This document shows positions 16,995 to 26,944 of a DNA stretch of 61,475 bases, in pieces. A model generated the notes under the pieces. It was given only the letters and a program-made list of their open reading frames with translations. It ran no database searches and was not told the origin of the DNA. Every line of letters begins with the position of its first letter. Position 1 is the stretch's first letter. The stretch comes from Roseateles chitinivorans (lineage in GTDB: Bacteria > Pseudomonadota > Gammaproteobacteria > Burkholderiales > Burkholderiaceae_C). Location of the stretch: NCBI RefSeq assembly GCF_002761755.1, contig NZ_PEOG01000032.1, positions 1 through 61,475 on the forward strand. The letters are read 5' to 3'. The position numbers and the translations under genes are program-made.

Positions 16995-17017
16995 CGAGTC
17001 GGATCAGCGCAACCGGG

Positions 17018-17302
17018 TCACGCCGCCGCCTGCTGCTGCCCGGCGAGGCTGTCCGCCATCAGCGGGATGCCCACCGGCGCCTCGATCGCGTCGCCGCCGT
17101 CCAGCGGGCGGATGTTCTGGGCCAACTGGCCCTTGGGGCCTTGAACCAGTTCATAGCTCACCCTGGAGCCTTGCTTCAGCGTCCGGAAGCCGTCCATCTG
17201 AATGGCCGAGAAGTGGGCGAAAACGTCCCCTCCGCCTTGTTCGGGTTCAATAAAGCCAAACCCTTTGGCATCGTTGAACCACTTGACCGTGCCTGTTGCC
17301 AT
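17018..17302 (-). CDS. Cold-shock domain protein (CspA family) with C-terminal extension
   Basis: A 94-residue protein. Residues 1-67 are a cold-shock domain with [23 protein letters not shown]1 KGFGFI (13-18) and RNP2 DVFAHF (26-31). It binds single-stranded nucleic acid, and family members act as RNA chaperones. About 27 extra residues ([18 protein letters not shown] and an alanine tail) extend beyond the 67-70 typical of CspA. GGAG lies about 11 bases upstream of the ATG at 17302. It is divergent from clpS; a TTGACA-type promoter is visible. Cold induction is not shown by sequence. Confidence 0.93.
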   Translation of the reverse strand: MATGTVKWFNDAKGFGFIEPEQGGGDVFAHFSAIQMDGFRTLKQGSRVSYELVQGPKGQLAQNIRPLDGGDAIEAPVGIPLMADSLAGQQQAAA

Positions 17303-17342
17303 CGTTCTTCTCCATCCCGGTGTCTTTCTCGCACCGGGGCGG

Positions 17343-17372
17343 ATTCTCAAATCCGTGTCAAGTCAGTGTCAA
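17343..17372 (-). promoter_or_regulatory. Promoter of the cold-shock gene
   Basis: On the minus strand TTGACA (17372-17367) is followed after 18 bases by GAGAAT (17348-17343), predicting a start near 17336 and a leader of about 34 bases. A second TTGACA lies ten bases further in (17362-17357). Confidence 0.6.
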
Positions 17373-17422
17373 TTGAGGAACTCCCCGGGGTGCGGCGCCG
17401 CGAAGGTGACAAACTCGGGGCA

Positions 17423-17474
17423 TTGACAGGCGTTGGCCTGTCCCCATGTAGGGTGCTCCCGCTGTTTATAGAAT
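17423..17474 (+). promoter_or_regulatory. Promoter region of clpS-clpA
   Basis: Two readings are possible. TTGACA (17423-17428) with TGTAGG 18 bases on (17447-17452) predicts a start near 17459. Alternatively, TAGAAT (17469-17474) ends six bases before the clpS ATG and would produce a leaderless message. No Shine-Dalgarno is visible before clpS. Confidence 0.5.
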
Positions 17475-17480
17475 CGGTTC

Positions 17481-17849
17481 ATGCCTTTGTTTGCCCAACA
17501 GTCCCCCCCGGCGGGTCCGCCTGGCGGCACGCCGCCGCCGGGCACGGAGGAGGGTGGGAATTCCACCACGCTGGAGCGTGTCGCTCAGAAGACGGAGCCG
17601 CCGCGCCTGTATCAGGTGCTGATGCTCAATGACGACTTCACGCCGATGGAGTTTGTGGTGATGGTCTTGCAGGAGTATTTCCGCCATGACCTGGATACGG
17701 CCACCCAGATCATGTTGAAGATCCATCACGAAGGCCGCGGCGTCTGCGGTGTATTCACCAAGGACGTGGCGGCCACCAAGGTCGAAATGGTGTCGGCGGC
17801 CGCACGGCGCGCCGGTCACCCCCTGCAGTGCATTATGGAGGCCGCATGA
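17481..17849 (+). CDS. clpS: ATP-dependent Clp protease adaptor ClpS
   Basis: A 122-residue N-recognin that binds N-degron substrates and hands them to ClpAP. The core begins near residue 40 with [20 protein letters not shown]; Asn50, Asp51, Asp52 and Thr54 line the N-terminal-residue pocket, and His82/His83 in [20 protein letters not shown] is the other pocket element. The first 30 residues are a Pro/Gly-rich extension, as is common in Burkholderiales. It overlaps clpA by four bases. No Shine-Dalgarno is present before the ATG. Confidence 0.95.
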   Translation: MPLFAQQSPPAGPPGGTPPPGTEEGGNSTTLERVAQKTEPPRLYQVLMLNDDFTPMEFVVMVLQEYFRHDLDTATQIMLKIHHEGRGVCGVFTKDVAATKVEMVSAAARRAGHPLQCIMEAA

Positions 17850-20167
17850 TTGCGCAAGAGCTTGAAGTCAGCCTGCACATGGCGTTTGTCGAGGCACGCC
17901 AGCAGCGCCACGAGTTCATCACCGTGGAACACCTGCTGATGGCGCTGCTGGACAACCCGTCCGCGGCCGAGGTGCTGCGCGCCTGCGCAGCCAACATCGA
18001 AGACCTGCGCAAGTCGCTTGCGCAGTTCATCAAGGAAAACACCCCCACCGTCGGTGGCACGGACGAGGTCGACACGCAGCCCACGCTGGGATTCCAGCGC
18101 GTGATCCAGCGCGCGATCATGCATGTCCAGTCCACCGGCAACGGCAAGAAGGAAGTCACCGGCGCCAACGTGCTGGTGGCGATCTTCGGCGAGAAGGATT
18201 CCCACGCCGTCTACTACCTGCACCAGCAGGGCGTGACTCGCCTGGACGTGGTGAACTTCATCGCCCATGGCATCAAGAAGAGCGAGCCCCCCGAGCCACC
18301 GAAGGGACCGGAAGGCAACGGTGCCGAGTCCGAGCGCGAGGAAGGCGAGGGCCAGGGCCAGGGTGGCGGCAAGGGCAGCCCGCTCGAGCAGTTCACCCAG
18401 AACCTCAACCAGCATGCGCGCGACGGCAAGATCGACCCGCTGATCGGCCGGGAGCTCGAGGTCGAGCGCGTGGTGCAGGTGCTGTGCCGCCGGCGCAAGA
18501 ACAATCCGTTGCTGGTCGGCGAGGCCGGTGTCGGCAAGACGGCCATCGCCGAAGGCCTGGCCTGGCGCATCACCGAGGGCCAGGTGCCCGACGTGCTGGC
18601 CGAGGCGGTGGTCTATTCGCTGGACATGGGCGCGCTGCTCGCGGGCACCAAGTACCGTGGCGATTTCGAGCAGCGCCTGAAGGCGGTGATCAAGCAGCTG
18701 AAGGACCAGCCCGGCGCGATCCTGTTCATCGACGAGATCCACACGCTGATCGGCGCCGGCGCGGCGTCGGGCGGCACGCTGGATGCGAGCAACCTGCTGA
18801 AGCCGGCGCTGTCCTCGGGCCAGCTGAAGTGCATCGGCGCGACCACCTTCAGCGAGTACCGCGGCATCTTCGAGAAGGACGCGGCGCTGTCGCGGCGCTT
18901 CCAGAAGATCGACGTGGTCGAACCCACCGTGGACCAGACCGTCGAAATCCTCAAGGGCCTGAAGTCGCGCTTCGAGGAGCACCACAGCGTCAAGTACGCA
19001 CTGGGTGCGCTGCAGGCGGCGGCGGAGCTGTCGGCCAAGTACATCAATGACCGTCACTTGCCGGACAAGGCGATCGACGTCATCGATGAAGCCGGCGCCG
19101 CGCAGCGCGTGCTGCCCAAGAGCAAGCAGAAGAAGACCATCACCCGCGCCGAGGTGGAGGACATCGTCGCCAAGATCGCGCGCATCCCGCCGGCCTCGGT
19201 GTCGTCGGATGATCGCGGCAAGCTCAAGAGCCTGGATCGCGACCTGAAGAGCGTGGTCTTCGGCCAGGATCCGTCCATCGACGCGCTGTCCGCCGCCATC
19301 AAGATGGCGCGTTCGGGACTGGGCAAGCCGGACAAGCCGATCGGCTCCTTCCTGTTCAGCGGCCCGACGGGCGTGGGCAAGACCGAGGTCGCCAAGCAGC
19401 TCGCCTACATCCTGGGCATCGAGCTGATCCGCTTCGACATGTCCGAGTACATGGAGCGTCATGCGGTCAGCCGCCTGATCGGCGCGCCTCCCGGCTACGT
19501 GGGCTTCGACCAGGGCGGGCTGCTGACCGAGGCGATCACGAAGAAGCCGCACGCGGTGCTGCTGCTGGACGAGATCGAGAAGGCGCATCCGGACGTCTTC
19601 AATGTGCTGCTGCAGGTGATGGACCACGGCACGCTGACCGACAACAACGGACGCAAGGCCGACTTCCGCAACGTGATCATCATCATGACCACGAACGCGG
19701 GCGCGGAGGCGATGACCAAGTCGACGATCGGCTTCACCACCAAGCGGGAGCAGGGCGACGAGATGGCCGACATCAAGCGGCTGTTCACGCCGGAGTTCCG
19801 CAACCGCCTGGATGCGATCGTCAACTTCGGCGCGCTCAACGAGGACATCATCCTCCGCGTCGTGGACAAGTTCCTGCTGCAGCTCGAGAGCCAGCTGGCC
19901 GAGAAGAAGGTGGAGGTCACCTTCAGCGACGCGCTGCGCAAGCACCTGGCCGCCAAGGGCTTCGATCCGCAGATGGGTGCCCGGCCAATGCAGCGCCTGA
20001 TCCAGGACACGATCCGGCGCGCGCTGGCGGACGAGTTGCTGTTCGGTCGTCTGGTCGACGGTGGCCGCCTGAGCGTGGATGTCGACGACAAGGGCGAGGT
20101 CCAGCTGGACATCACGCCGAGCAAGAAGGACAACAAGCCCAAGGCCGAGCCGGCCACGGCGGACTGA
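17846..20167 (+). CDS. clpA: ATP-dependent Clp protease ATP-binding subunit ClpA
   Basis: A 773-residue AAA+ unfoldase that feeds proteins to ClpP. An N-domain (about 1-145, [31 protein letters not shown]) docks ClpS. After an acidic Gly-rich linker come two ATPase modules, with Walker A GEAGVGKT (225-232) and GPTGVGKT (506-513). Walker B sequences are [15 protein letters not shown] and [14 protein letters not shown]. The ClpP-binding loop IGF appears in STIGFTTK. The ATG overlaps the clpS stop as ATGA and follows TGGAGG, so the two are translationally coupled. clpP is not in the window. Confidence 0.97.
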   Translation: MIAQELEVSLHMAFVEARQQRHEFITVEHLLMALLDNPSAAEVLRACAANIEDLRKSLAQFIKENTPTVGGTDEVDTQPTLGFQRVIQRAIMHVQSTGNGKKEVTGANVLVAIFGEKDSHAVYYLHQQGVTRLDVVNFIAHGIKKSEPPEPPKGPEGNGAESEREEGEGQGQGGGKGSPLEQFTQNLNQHARDGKIDPLIGRELEVERVVQVLCRRRKNNPLLVGEAGVGKTAIAEGLAWRITEGQVPDVLAEAVVYSLDMGALLAGTKYRGDFEQRLKAVIKQLKDQPGAILFIDEIHTLIGAGAASGGTLDASNLLKPALSSGQLKCIGATTFSEYRGIFEKDAALSRRFQKIDVVEPTVDQTVEILKGLKSRFEEHHSVKYALGALQAAAELSAKYINDRHLPDKAIDVIDEAGAAQRVLPKSKQKKTITRAEVEDIVAKIARIPPASVSSDDRGKLKSLDRDLKSVVFGQDPSIDALSAAIKMARSGLGKPDKPIGSFLFSGPTGVGKTEVAKQLAYILGIELIRFDMSEYMERHAVSRLIGAPPGYVGFDQGGLLTEAITKKPHAVLLLDEIEKAHPDVFNVLLQVMDHGTLTDNNGRKADFRNVIIIMTTNAGAEAMTKSTIGFTTKREQGDEMADIKRLFTPEFRNRLDAIVNFGALNEDIILRVVDKFLLQLESQLAEKKVEVTFSDALRKHLAAKGFDPQMGARPMQRLIQDTIRRALADELLFGRLVDGGRLSVDVDDKGEVQLDITPSKKDNKPKAEPATAD

Positions 20168-20185
20168 GCGCCGCGCCCTCCCACG

Positions 20186-20210
20186 AAAGCCCGCTCACGC
20201 GGGCTTTTTC
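20186..20210 (+). terminator. Rho-independent terminator of clpSA
   Basis: AAAGCCCGC (20186-20194) pairs with GCGGGCTTT (20199-20207) across TCAC, then TTC. A classic GC stem ending in a T tract, 18 bases after the clpA stop. Confidence 0.9.
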
Positions 20211-20229
20211 ATTGCCGCTCGGTGTATCG

Positions 20230-20338
20230 CATCAAGGGAAACCGGGCCCCGTCTCCGCAGCTTAAGGAGGGAATTTGGCGGCCGTGGCGGCCGCCAAAGG
20301 AGGGAGACGGAGGAGACGGGGCCCGGGTTCCCTTGATG
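20230..20338. repeat. Composite nested inverted repeat between convergent operons
   Basis: Outer arms of 27 bases (20230-20256 and 20312-20338) are complementary at 26 positions. Nested inside is a second hairpin with 10-base arms TTTGGCGGCC (20274-20283) and GGCCGCCAAA (20289-20298). The segments between are purine-rich and carry GGAGGGA and GGAGACGG repeats. The clpSA terminator ends 19 bases before it and the mtfA stop is four bases after it. It may terminate the mtfA operon or be a dispersed palindromic element. No second copy was noticed in this window. Confidence 0.85.
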
Positions 20339-20342
20339 GTGC

Positions 20343-21134
20343 TCAATCGCCGGCCGGGTCCTGCCTGAAGAAACCAGCGAGGAGTCGATACAGCCGCGGC
20401 TGCTCGCCGAGCAGCTCCCGAGGTGCCACGAAGAATGCCTCGACCGCGACGGCGAAGAACTCCTCGGGGGCTTCCGCGCCGTAGGGATCGATGAGCGTCG
20501 CATGGCCCGCGTCGACCTGGTCGCAGAACCAGTGCCATTCGGCCTCCATCGTCGCGCTCCACTGCAGGCGCACGGTGGGATCGTCGATCGGTGGCGCGCC
20601 GTCGGGCTCGCCGTCGCGCATGTCGAGCACATGCGCGAATTCATGGATCACGACGTTGTAGACGGGGTCGTGGCCTTCGACGCGCTCGGTCGCCTCGGGT
20701 GCGATCTCGCTCCAGGCCAGCATCAGCGGGCCGCCTTCCATCGCTTCGCCGGCCAGGGTTTCGTCGTATTCGTGGACGACACCGTCCTCGTCCATCGTCT
20801 CGCGCGCGGCGACCACCTCGCCCTCGTGCATGACGATGCCGACGAAACCGTCGTACCACGACAGCCCCAGCTTTAGCACCGGCAGGCAGGCCTGCGCGGC
20901 CACGGCGACGGCCACCTCGTCGGTGACCTCGAAGCCGCCGGCGCCGTGGAATTCCTTGGATGCCAGGAACAGCGAGCAGAGCCGGCGCAGCTCGGTCCGA
21001 TCCGCCTCGGAGCGCCTGGCGATGAACGGGTACTGCGCCAGCGTCAGCGCCCACAGTGCGTCGGGGATCGCGAACTGGTCGAGCAACTGGCGCTCGCGGC
21101 GTGCGCGCCAGCGCTGGAGCAGGCTGCCGATCAC
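20343..21134 (-). CDS. mtfA: MtfA-type zinc peptidase (M90 family)
   Basis: A 263-residue protein. The zinc motif is NVVIHEFAHVLDMRDG (His164, Glu165, His168) and a later PEEFFAVAVEAFFVAP supplies the third-ligand glutamate. In E. coli MtfA binds the repressor Mlc and has aminopeptidase activity; the role in this organism is unknown. Blocks RRLCSLFLASKEFHGAGGFE and PVLKLGLSWYDGFVGIVMHE are typical. The start is GTG (21134-21132), overlapping the lpxH stop by four bases. It is the last gene of a minus-strand operon. Confidence 0.9.
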   Translation of the reverse strand: MIGSLLQRWRARRERQLLDQFAIPDALWALTLAQYPFIARRSEADRTELRRLCSLFLASKEFHGAGGFEVTDEVAVAVAAQACLPVLKLGLSWYDGFVGIVMHEGEVVAARETMDEDGVVHEYDETLAGEAMEGGPLMLAWSEIAPEATERVEGHDPVYNVVIHEFAHVLDMRDGEPDGAPPIDDPTVRLQWSATMEAEWHWFCDQVDAGHATLIDPYGAEAPEEFFAVAVEAFFVAPRELLGEQPRLYRLLAGFFRQDPAGD

Positions 21135-22021
21135 GATGCGCCGACGCCGGCCAGCGGGTCGTGTCGTGTCGACGCCGGCGCGCCCGCGGCGTTCGGGTCG
21201 GCCGCTGCCGAGTGCAGCGGGGTGATGCGATGCAGGCCCTGGGCGTCGATCACCAGCACGTCGCCGCGGCCCGGGCCATGGTCGTAATCCCAGTCGGACA
21301 GCACGGCGCGCACGAGGCCGTCGCCGAGCTCGTGGATCGCGGGTCGGTGCGTGTGGCCATGGATCAGCGTGTCGCAGCCCGTGTCGCGCAGCCAGGCCCG
21401 TGCCGCGCCGTCGTCGACATCCGCCCAGGTCGAGGGATCGCTCTGGTGCATGCGGCTTCGCGCGCGCAGATGTCGCGCCAGCGCGCGACGCGCGAAGAGC
21501 GGCATCGCGCGCAGCGCCGCCAGCACTTCGGGGCGCCGTACCACCGCGCGGGCGCGCAAGTAGCCGACATCGCCCAGGCAGAGCTGGTCGCCATGGCTCA
21601 ACAGCCATGCGCGTCCGAAGGCGTCCAGCCGGGTGGGGTCGGGCAGCAGTTGCATGCCGGCGTCCTCGGCCATCGGCTCGCCGAGCGCGAAGTCGCGGTT
21701 GCCGTGCATGAAGAAGAGGGGTTTGCGCGCGGACGCCTCGCGCAGCAGTTCGAGCGCGAACTGCTCGAAGGTGCCGGCCTGCCAGCGCGCGTCATCGCCG
21801 ATCCAGGCCTCGAAGATGTCTCCCAGCAGGATGACCGCATCCGCGGGCGTCGCCACCAGGTGGGCGCGCAGGCGCGCCAGGGTCGCCGGCATGTCCGGCG
21901 ACAGGTGCAGGTCGGAGATCAGGTCGATCCGCCGCCAGCCGGGCTCGGCCCGCAGCGTCGCCAGCGGCGACGGCAGTCGGGGCGCGGGCGACACGGGGCA
22001 GGCGGCGGAACCGCGACTCAC
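21131..22021 (-). CDS. lpxH: UDP-2,3-diacylglucosamine diphosphatase LpxH
   Basis: A 296-residue metallophosphoesterase that hydrolyses UDP-diacylglucosamine to lipid X in lipid A synthesis, peripheral to the inner membrane. Metal-binding blocks are ISDLHLS (Asp37, His39), [38 protein letters not shown] and LIHGHTHRP. The start is GTG (22021-22019), overlapping the ppiB stop by four bases; mtfA is coupled the same way at the other end. The tail after the HGHTHRP block is about 30 residues longer than in E. coli. Confidence 0.93.
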   Translation of the reverse strand: MSRGSAACPVSPAPRLPSPLATLRAEPGWRRIDLISDLHLSPDMPATLARLRAHLVATPADAVILLGDIFEAWIGDDARWQAGTFEQFALELLREASARKPLFFMHGNRDFALGEPMAEDAGMQLLPDPTRLDAFGRAWLLSHGDQLCLGDVGYLRARAVVRRPEVLAALRAMPLFARRALARHLRARSRMHQSDPSTWADVDDGAARAWLRDTGCDTLIHGHTHRPAIHELGDGLVRAVLSDWDYDHGPGRGDVLVIDAQGLHRITPLHSAAADPNAAGAPASTRHDPLAGVGAS

Positions 22022-22521
22022 TCGACGGCGACGGCGCGCTCGATGATGACCGCGTCGACCGGCACGTCGTCGTGGAAGCCCGAACGGCTGGTCTTGACCT
22101 TCTCGATCTTGTCCACGACGTCCTGGCCGCCGACGACCTTGCCGAACACCGCGTAGCCCCAGCCCGACGGGCTTTCGCTCTTGAAGTTCAGGAAGTCGTT
22201 GTCGACGGTGTTGATGAAGAACTGCGCGCTCGCCGAGTGCGGCGCATTGGTGCGCGCCATCGCCACGGTGTACTTGTCGTTCTTCAGGCCGTTGTTGGCC
22301 TCGTTCTGGATCGGGGCATCGGTGGGCTTCTGCTTCATGCCTTCCTCGAAGCCGCCGCCCTGGGCCATGAAGCCCTTGATGACGCGATGGAAGATGGTGC
22401 CGTCGTAATGGCCCTTGGCCACGTAGGCCAGGAAGTTCTCGACGGTCTTGGGGGCCTTGGCGTCATCCAGCTCGAGGGTGATCAGACCCTGGTTGGTGTG
22501 CAGTTCGACTTTCTTGCTCAT
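22018..22521 (-). CDS. ppiB: Cytosolic peptidyl-prolyl cis-trans isomerase B
   Basis: A 167-residue cyclophilin without a signal peptide ([20 protein letters not shown]). Active-site blocks are [18 protein letters not shown] (Arg and Gln positions), [19 protein letters not shown] and [20 protein letters not shown]. It catalyses proline isomerisation during folding. AAGGAG lies about eight bases before the ATG. It sits 12 bases downstream of a periplasmic paralogue, so a cytosolic/periplasmic pair is encoded in tandem. Confidence 0.95.
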   Translation of the reverse strand: MSKKVELHTNQGLITLELDDAKAPKTVENFLAYVAKGHYDGTIFHRVIKGFMAQGGGFEEGMKQKPTDAPIQNEANNGLKNDKYTVAMARTNAPHSASAQFFINTVDNDFLNFKSESPSGWGYAVFGKVVGGQDVVDKIEKVKTSRSGFHDDVPVDAVIIERAVAVE

Positions 22522-22533
22522 GTCGGTGACTCC

Positions 22534-23109
22534 TTATTTCTCGACGGTGGCCTTGTTGATGAGGACGGGCGTGTTCGGCAGGTTCTGGAACGCCGGATTC
22601 TTGGGGGACGGCGCGGTCGGCACCGCCCGGATCTTGTCGACGACTTCCATGCCCTCGGACACGTAGCCGAAGACCGCATAGCCGCGGCCGTCGGCGGCGA
22701 AGCCCGGGTCCAGGCCCGGGTTGTCGACGACGTTGATGAAGAACTGCGAGGTCGCGGAATTCGGGTCGTTGGTGCGCGCCATCGCGACGCTGCCGCGGAT
22801 GTTCATCAGGCCGTTGCCGGCCTCCAGCGGAATCGGCGCCCTGGTCGGGCGCTGCTTCAGGTCGGGCGTGTAGCCGCCGGTCTGGACCATGAAGTCGCCG
22901 ATGACGCGATGGAAGATCACGCCGTTGTAATGGCCGGCCTTCACATAGGCGAGGAAATTGGCGACGGTCTTGGGCGCCTTCTCGGCGTCCAGGGTGATCT
23001 TGATGTCGCCGGCGCTGGTGCTCAGCTTGACGACCTGCGCCTGGGCGAGCGATGCCGCCAGGCTCAGCACGGCGGCGCCGGCGGCGAGCAGGAATGGGGA
23101 TGTCCTCAT
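22534..23109 (-). CDS. ppiA: Periplasmic peptidyl-prolyl cis-trans isomerase A
   Basis: A 191-residue cyclophilin with a signal peptide (MRTSPFLLAAGAAVLSLAAS, cleavage after AQA near residue 24). The catalytic blocks GVIFHRVIGDFMVQTGGYTP, VAMARTNDPNSATSQFFINV and GYAVFGYVSEGMEVVDKIRA are intact. It acts on proline bonds of exported proteins. It lies between the TPR gene upstream (84-base gap) and ppiB. Confidence 0.94.
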   Translation of the reverse strand: MRTSPFLLAAGAAVLSLAASLAQAQVVKLSTSAGDIKITLDAEKAPKTVANFLAYVKAGHYNGVIFHRVIGDFMVQTGGYTPDLKQRPTRAPIPLEAGNGLMNIRGSVAMARTNDPNSATSQFFINVVDNPGLDPGFAADGRGYAVFGYVSEGMEVVDKIRAVPTAPSPKNPAFQNLPNTPVLINKATVEK

Positions 23110-23193
23110 GGTCCTCGTGTCGGTGGAGTGGCGGGGAGGGCAGTCGGGCGACGCTCGGCGGGGAGTGGCGCGCGGTCGGCGCGCCGCCGCCGT

Positions 23194-23727
23194 TCATCGC
23201 TGCTGGGTGCCCTTGGCGTTGTTGAACGCGGTGACGCGCTGCAGCTTGACCTTCAGCGCGGTGTCGTCGCCGAGCGCCTGCTTGAGCGCGCGTTCATAGG
23301 ATTGCTGGGCCAGGCGCATGAGCACGTCGCCCATGTTCTCCTGCGCCTGCGCATGGTCCGGTTGCAGGTCCAGCGCGCGGGTCAGCGCCTGGCGGGCCGC
23401 CTCGTACTCGCCGCGCGCCGCATGGATGACGGCCAGGTTGTTGTAGGGGTCGGCGAGGTCGGGGAAGTCCTCGGTCAGCCGGGTGAAGATCACCCGGGCC
23501 CGCTCCAGTTGCTGGGTCTCCAGCAGCATCGTGCCGAGCGCGAAGCGCAGGCGGGGGTCGTCGGGCGTGGTCTTGAGGCCGGCTTCGGCCGTCTGGATGG
23601 CCTGCTCGCGCTTGCCGGCGGCCCACTGGGCCTGGGCCTCGTCGAGCACGGCTGCGTGCGTCAGGGTCGCGCCGGCCATCGCCAGGGCGACGCAGCAGGC
23701 TCGGAACAGGGCGGGGAGTCTTGGCAT
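23194..23727 (-). CDS. Exported tetratricopeptide repeat protein
   Basis: A 177-residue periplasmic TPR protein. The signal peptide is MPRLPALFRACCVALAMAGA ending near THA (residue 25). Three or four TPR units follow, for example ALGTMLLETQQLERARVIF, AVIHAARGEYEAARQAL and MGDVLMRLAQQSYERAL. It heads the operon TPR-ppiA-ppiB-lpxH-mtfA and is divergent from cysS, a pairing I recall from related Burkholderiales. A scaffold role is likely but no partner is shown. Confidence 0.85.
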   Translation of the reverse strand: MPRLPALFRACCVALAMAGATLTHAAVLDEAQAQWAAGKREQAIQTAEAGLKTTPDDPRLRFALGTMLLETQQLERARVIFTRLTEDFPDLADPYNNLAVIHAARGEYEAARQALTRALDLQPDHAQAQENMGDVLMRLAQQSYERALKQALGDDTALKVKLQRVTAFNNAKGTQQR

Positions 23728-23740
23728 AAAGTCGGGCCGC

Positions 23741-23746
23741 TATACT
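23741..23746 (+). promoter_or_regulatory. Candidate -10 element for cysS
   Basis: TATACT with TTGGCA 14 bases upstream (23721-23726) is a short-spaced sigma-70-like pair. It would give cysS a leader of about 165 bases in which no gene or riboswitch was recognised. Confidence 0.35.
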
Positions 23747-23919
23747 GCCGGGCATTCTAGAGCGAGCTTTCGTCTCCCGCTCGTCCCTCGGCCGGCCCTC
23801 CGCCCCACCCGCACCGCACCGTCGAATGCGCCGACGCCCAGCGACTCTTCGCTGGCCCGGCGATGGTGTCGTCGGCGTCTGCGCGGGCCTGCCGCGAGGG
23901 CGTCCGGCGCGACACACGT

Positions 23920-25317
23920 ATGTCTTCCTTGCGCATCTACAACACGCTGACCCGTCAGCTGCAGCCCTTCCAACCGATCGAGCCGGGCAAGGTCCGCCTG
24001 TACGTCTGCGGCATCACCGTCTACGACCTGTGCCACATGGGGCATGCGCGGATGAACCTCGCGTTCGACGTCGTCTATCGCTGGCTTGCCGCCAGCGGCT
24101 ACGACGTCACCTTCGTGCGCAACATCACCGACATCGAGGACAAGATCATCCGCCGCGCGCTCGAGCGCGGCATCACGATCCGCCAGCTGACCGACGAGAT
24201 GATCGCGGCCATGCACCGCGACTTCGCGGCGCTGGGCATCGCCACCCCGACCCATGAGCCGCGCGCCACCGACTACGTCCCGCAGATGCTGGACATCATC
24301 GGCAAGCTGGAGGCCAAGGGCCTGGCCTACCACGCCGACGGCGGCGACGTGAACTATGCGGTGCGCAAGTTCGAGGGCTACGGCAAGCTCAGCGGCAAGT
24401 CGCCCGACCAGCTGCGCGCCGGCGAGCGCGTCGCGGTCGACGACGGCAAGCGCGATCCGCTGGACTTCGTGCTGTGGAAGTCGGCCAAGGCGGACGAGCC
24501 GGCCGAGGCCAAATGGGCCAGCCCCTGGGGCGAAGGCCGTCCCGGCTGGCACATCGAGTGCTCGGCGATGAGCTGCGCGCTGCTGGGCGAGCGCTTCGAC
24601 ATCCACGGCGGCGGCATGGACCTGCAGTTCCCGCACCATGAGAACGAGATCGCGCAGAGCGAGGGCGCCTTCGGCCATCCGTTCGTCAACCTCTGGATGC
24701 ACAACGGCTTCCTGAACATCGACGGCGAGAAGATGTCCAAGAGCCTGGGCAACTTCTTCACCATCCGGGAGGTGCTGGAGAAGTTCGACGGCGAGTCGAT
24801 CCGCTTCTTCATGCTGCGCACCCAGTACCGCAGCCCGTTCAACTTCAGCGACGTCAGCCTGGACGACGCGCGCACGGCGCTGCGCCGGCTCTACACGGCG
24901 CTGGACGCGGTGGCGCCGGCGGCGGTCGTGATCGACTGGACCCAGGGTCCGGCCGCCGCCTTCAAGGCCGCGATGGACGACGACTTCAACACGCCGGGTG
25001 CGCTGGCGGTGCTGTTCGAGCTGGCCAATCAGGTCAACCGCGAACGCTCCGCGCAGGACGCCGGCCTGCTCAAGGCGCTCGGCGGCGTGCTGGGCTTGCT
25101 GCAGCAGGCGCCCAAGGCTTTCCTGCAGGCGGGGGCCGGCCTGGACGAAGGCGCGATCGAGGCGCAGATCGCCGCGCGCGCCGCGGCCAAGGCCGCTCGC
25201 GACTTCGCCGAGGCTGATCGCATCCGCAAGGCGCTGCTCGATCAGGGCATCGAGCTGAAGGATTCCGCCACCGGCACGACCTGGGTTCGCGCGTCGAAGG
25301 TGGGAGAGCAGGCCTGA
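23920..25317 (+). CDS. cysS: Cysteinyl-tRNA synthetase
   Basis: A 465-residue class I synthetase charging tRNA-Cys. Zinc and ATP motifs are [19 protein letters not shown] (Cys30; HIGH-type sequence HMGH at 39-42). Further blocks are [34 protein letters not shown] and the KMSKS loop [10 protein letters not shown] (271-275). The ATG at 23920 gives the usual [12 protein letters not shown] start; an upstream in-frame ATG (23863) adds an Arg-rich tail that homologues lack. The stop overlaps the next gene by one base (TGATG). Confidence 0.96.
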   Translation: MSSLRIYNTLTRQLQPFQPIEPGKVRLYVCGITVYDLCHMGHARMNLAFDVVYRWLAASGYDVTFVRNITDIEDKIIRRALERGITIRQLTDEMIAAMHRDFAALGIATPTHEPRATDYVPQMLDIIGKLEAKGLAYHADGGDVNYAVRKFEGYGKLSGKSPDQLRAGERVAVDDGKRDPLDFVLWKSAKADEPAEAKWASPWGEGRPGWHIECSAMSCALLGERFDIHGGGMDLQFPHHENEIAQSEGAFGHPFVNLWMHNGFLNIDGEKMSKSLGNFFTIREVLEKFDGESIRFFMLRTQYRSPFNFSDVSLDDARTALRRLYTALDAVAPAAVVIDWTQGPAAAFKAAMDDDFNTPGALAVLFELANQVNRERSAQDAGLLKALGGVLGLLQQAPKAFLQAGAGLDEGAIEAQIAARAAAKAARDFAEADRIRKALLDQGIELKDSATGTTWVRASKVGEQA

Positions 25318-25970
25318 TGGCGCGTGTGGCGACCGCCGGGGTGACCCCGGACTACTGGGACGAGGCCTGCAGACACCTGGTCAAGCGCGACCGGGTGATG
25401 AAGAAGCTGATTCCGCAATTCGGCGAGGCGCGGCTGCAGAGCCGGGGTGACGCGTTCACCACGCTGGCGCGATCGATCGTCGGCCAGCAGATCTCGGTGA
25501 AGGCGGCGCAGAGCGTGTGGGACAAGTTCGCCGAGCTGACCTCGGGGCCGTCCAACCGGATCAAGCCGACAGAGGTGCTGGGACTCGAGAAGGCGGCGCT
25601 GCGGGAGGTCGGCCTGTCGGTGCGCAAGGTCGAGTACCTGAGCGACCTGGCGCAGCATTTCGAGTCGGGCCAGGTCCATGTGCGCCAATGGGCGCAGATG
25701 GAGGACGAGGCGATCATCGAGGAACTGGTCGCCATCCGCGGCATCGGTCGCTGGACGGCCGAGATGTTCCTGATCTTCCACCTGATGCGCCCGAACGTGC
25801 TGCCGCTGGACGACCTGGGACTGCTGAAGGGCATCAGCCAGCACTACTTCAGCGACGAGCCGGTGTCGCGGGCCGAGGCCCGTGAACTGGGCGAAGGCTG
25901 GGCCCCGTATCGCTCGGTGGCCACATGGTACATTTGGCGGAGCCTCGATCCGCTACCCGTGGATTACTGA
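25317..25970 (+). CDS. AlkA-like DNA-3-methyladenine glycosylase II
   Basis: A 217-residue HhH-GPD base-excision repair glycosylase that removes alkylated bases. The helix-hairpin-helix is [20 protein letters not shown] (137-156) and the catalytic aspartate lies in [13 protein letters not shown] (Asp165/Asp166). The segment [14 protein letters not shown] is the usual family entry. It lacks the N-terminal Ada-like or extra domain of E. coli AlkA, as in the short bacterial type. Its ATG overlaps the cysS stop, and accA begins two bases after its own stop. Confidence 0.92.
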   Translation: MARVATAGVTPDYWDEACRHLVKRDRVMKKLIPQFGEARLQSRGDAFTTLARSIVGQQISVKAAQSVWDKFAELTSGPSNRIKPTEVLGLEKAALREVGLSVRKVEYLSDLAQHFESGQVHVRQWAQMEDEAIIEELVAIRGIGRWTAEMFLIFHLMRPNVLPLDDLGLLKGISQHYFSDEPVSRAEARELGEGWAPYRSVATWYIWRSLDPLPVDY

Positions 25971-25972
25971 GA

Positions 25973-26944
25973 ATGAGCAAGAAACACTTCCTCGAATTCG
26001 AGCAGCCCATCGCCGAGCTCGAAACCAAGATCGACGAACTCCGCTACGTGCAGAGCGAGTCGGCGGTGGACATCTCCGAGGAGATCGACCGCCTGGGCAA
26101 GAAGAGCCACCAGCTGACGAAGGACATCTACGCGAATGTCCTGCCGTGGCAGGTGTATCAGGTGGCCCGCCATCCGCAACGTCCGCAGACGCTGGACTAC
26201 TGCGCCGAAGTCTTCACCGAGTTCCAGGAGCTGCACGGCGACCGCCATTTCGCGGATGACGCCGCGATCGTCGGCGGCCTGGCGCGCTTCAACGGCCAGG
26301 CCTGCATGGTCATCGGCCACCAGCGCGGCGCCGACGCCAAGGAGCGCACGCTGCGCAACTTCGGCATGCCGCGCCCGGAGGGCTACCGCAAGGCGCTGCG
26401 CCTGATGAAGCTGGCCGAGAAATTCGGTCTGCCGGTCTTCACCTTCATCGACACGATGGGCGCGTACCCCGGCATCGGCGCCGAGGAGCGCGGTCAGTCG
26501 GAGGCGATCGGCCGCAACATCTTCGAGATGGCGCAGCTGGAAGTGCCCATCGTCGCGACGGTGATCGGCGAGGGCGGCTCCGGCGGCGCGCTGGCCATCG
26601 GCGTGGCCGACCAGGTGCTGATGCTGCAGTTCTCCGCCTACTCGGTGATCTCGCCAGAAGGCTGCGCGTCGATCCTCTGGAAGACCGCCGCCCGTGCGCC
26701 CGAAGCCGCCGAGGCACTGGGCATCACCGCGCATCGCCTCAAGGCCCTGGGCCTGATCGACAAGATCGTCAATGAGCCGGTGGGCGGCGCGCACCGCGAT
26801 CCGAAGCAGATGGCTTCGAACCTGAAGCGCGCCCTTGGCGATGCGCTGCGCCAGGTCTCCGACCTGAAGACCAAGGATCTGCTGGAGCGCCGCTACGAGC
26901 GCCTGCAGGCCTATGGTCGATTCAGCGACACCAAGAGCCGCTGA
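25973..26944 (+). CDS. accA: Acetyl-CoA carboxylase carboxyltransferase alpha subunit
   Basis: A 323-residue subunit that, with AccD, transfers carboxyl groups from carboxybiotin to acetyl-CoA in the first step of fatty acid synthesis. Recognisable blocks are [56 protein letters not shown] and [40 protein letters not shown] and EGCASILWK follow toward the C-terminus. Full length is seen. accD is elsewhere. tilS starts inside its last 32 bases. Confidence 0.97.
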   Translation: MSKKHFLEFEQPIAELETKIDELRYVQSESAVDISEEIDRLGKKSHQLTKDIYANVLPWQVYQVARHPQRPQTLDYCAEVFTEFQELHGDRHFADDAAIVGGLARFNGQACMVIGHQRGADAKERTLRNFGMPRPEGYRKALRLMKLAEKFGLPVFTFIDTMGAYPGIGAEERGQSEAIGRNIFEMAQLEVPIVATVIGEGGSGGALAIGVADQVLMLQFSAYSVISPEGCASILWKTAARAPEAAEALGITAHRLKALGLIDKIVNEPVGGAHRDPKQMASNLKRALGDALRQVSDLKTKDLLERRYERLQAYGRFSDTKSR

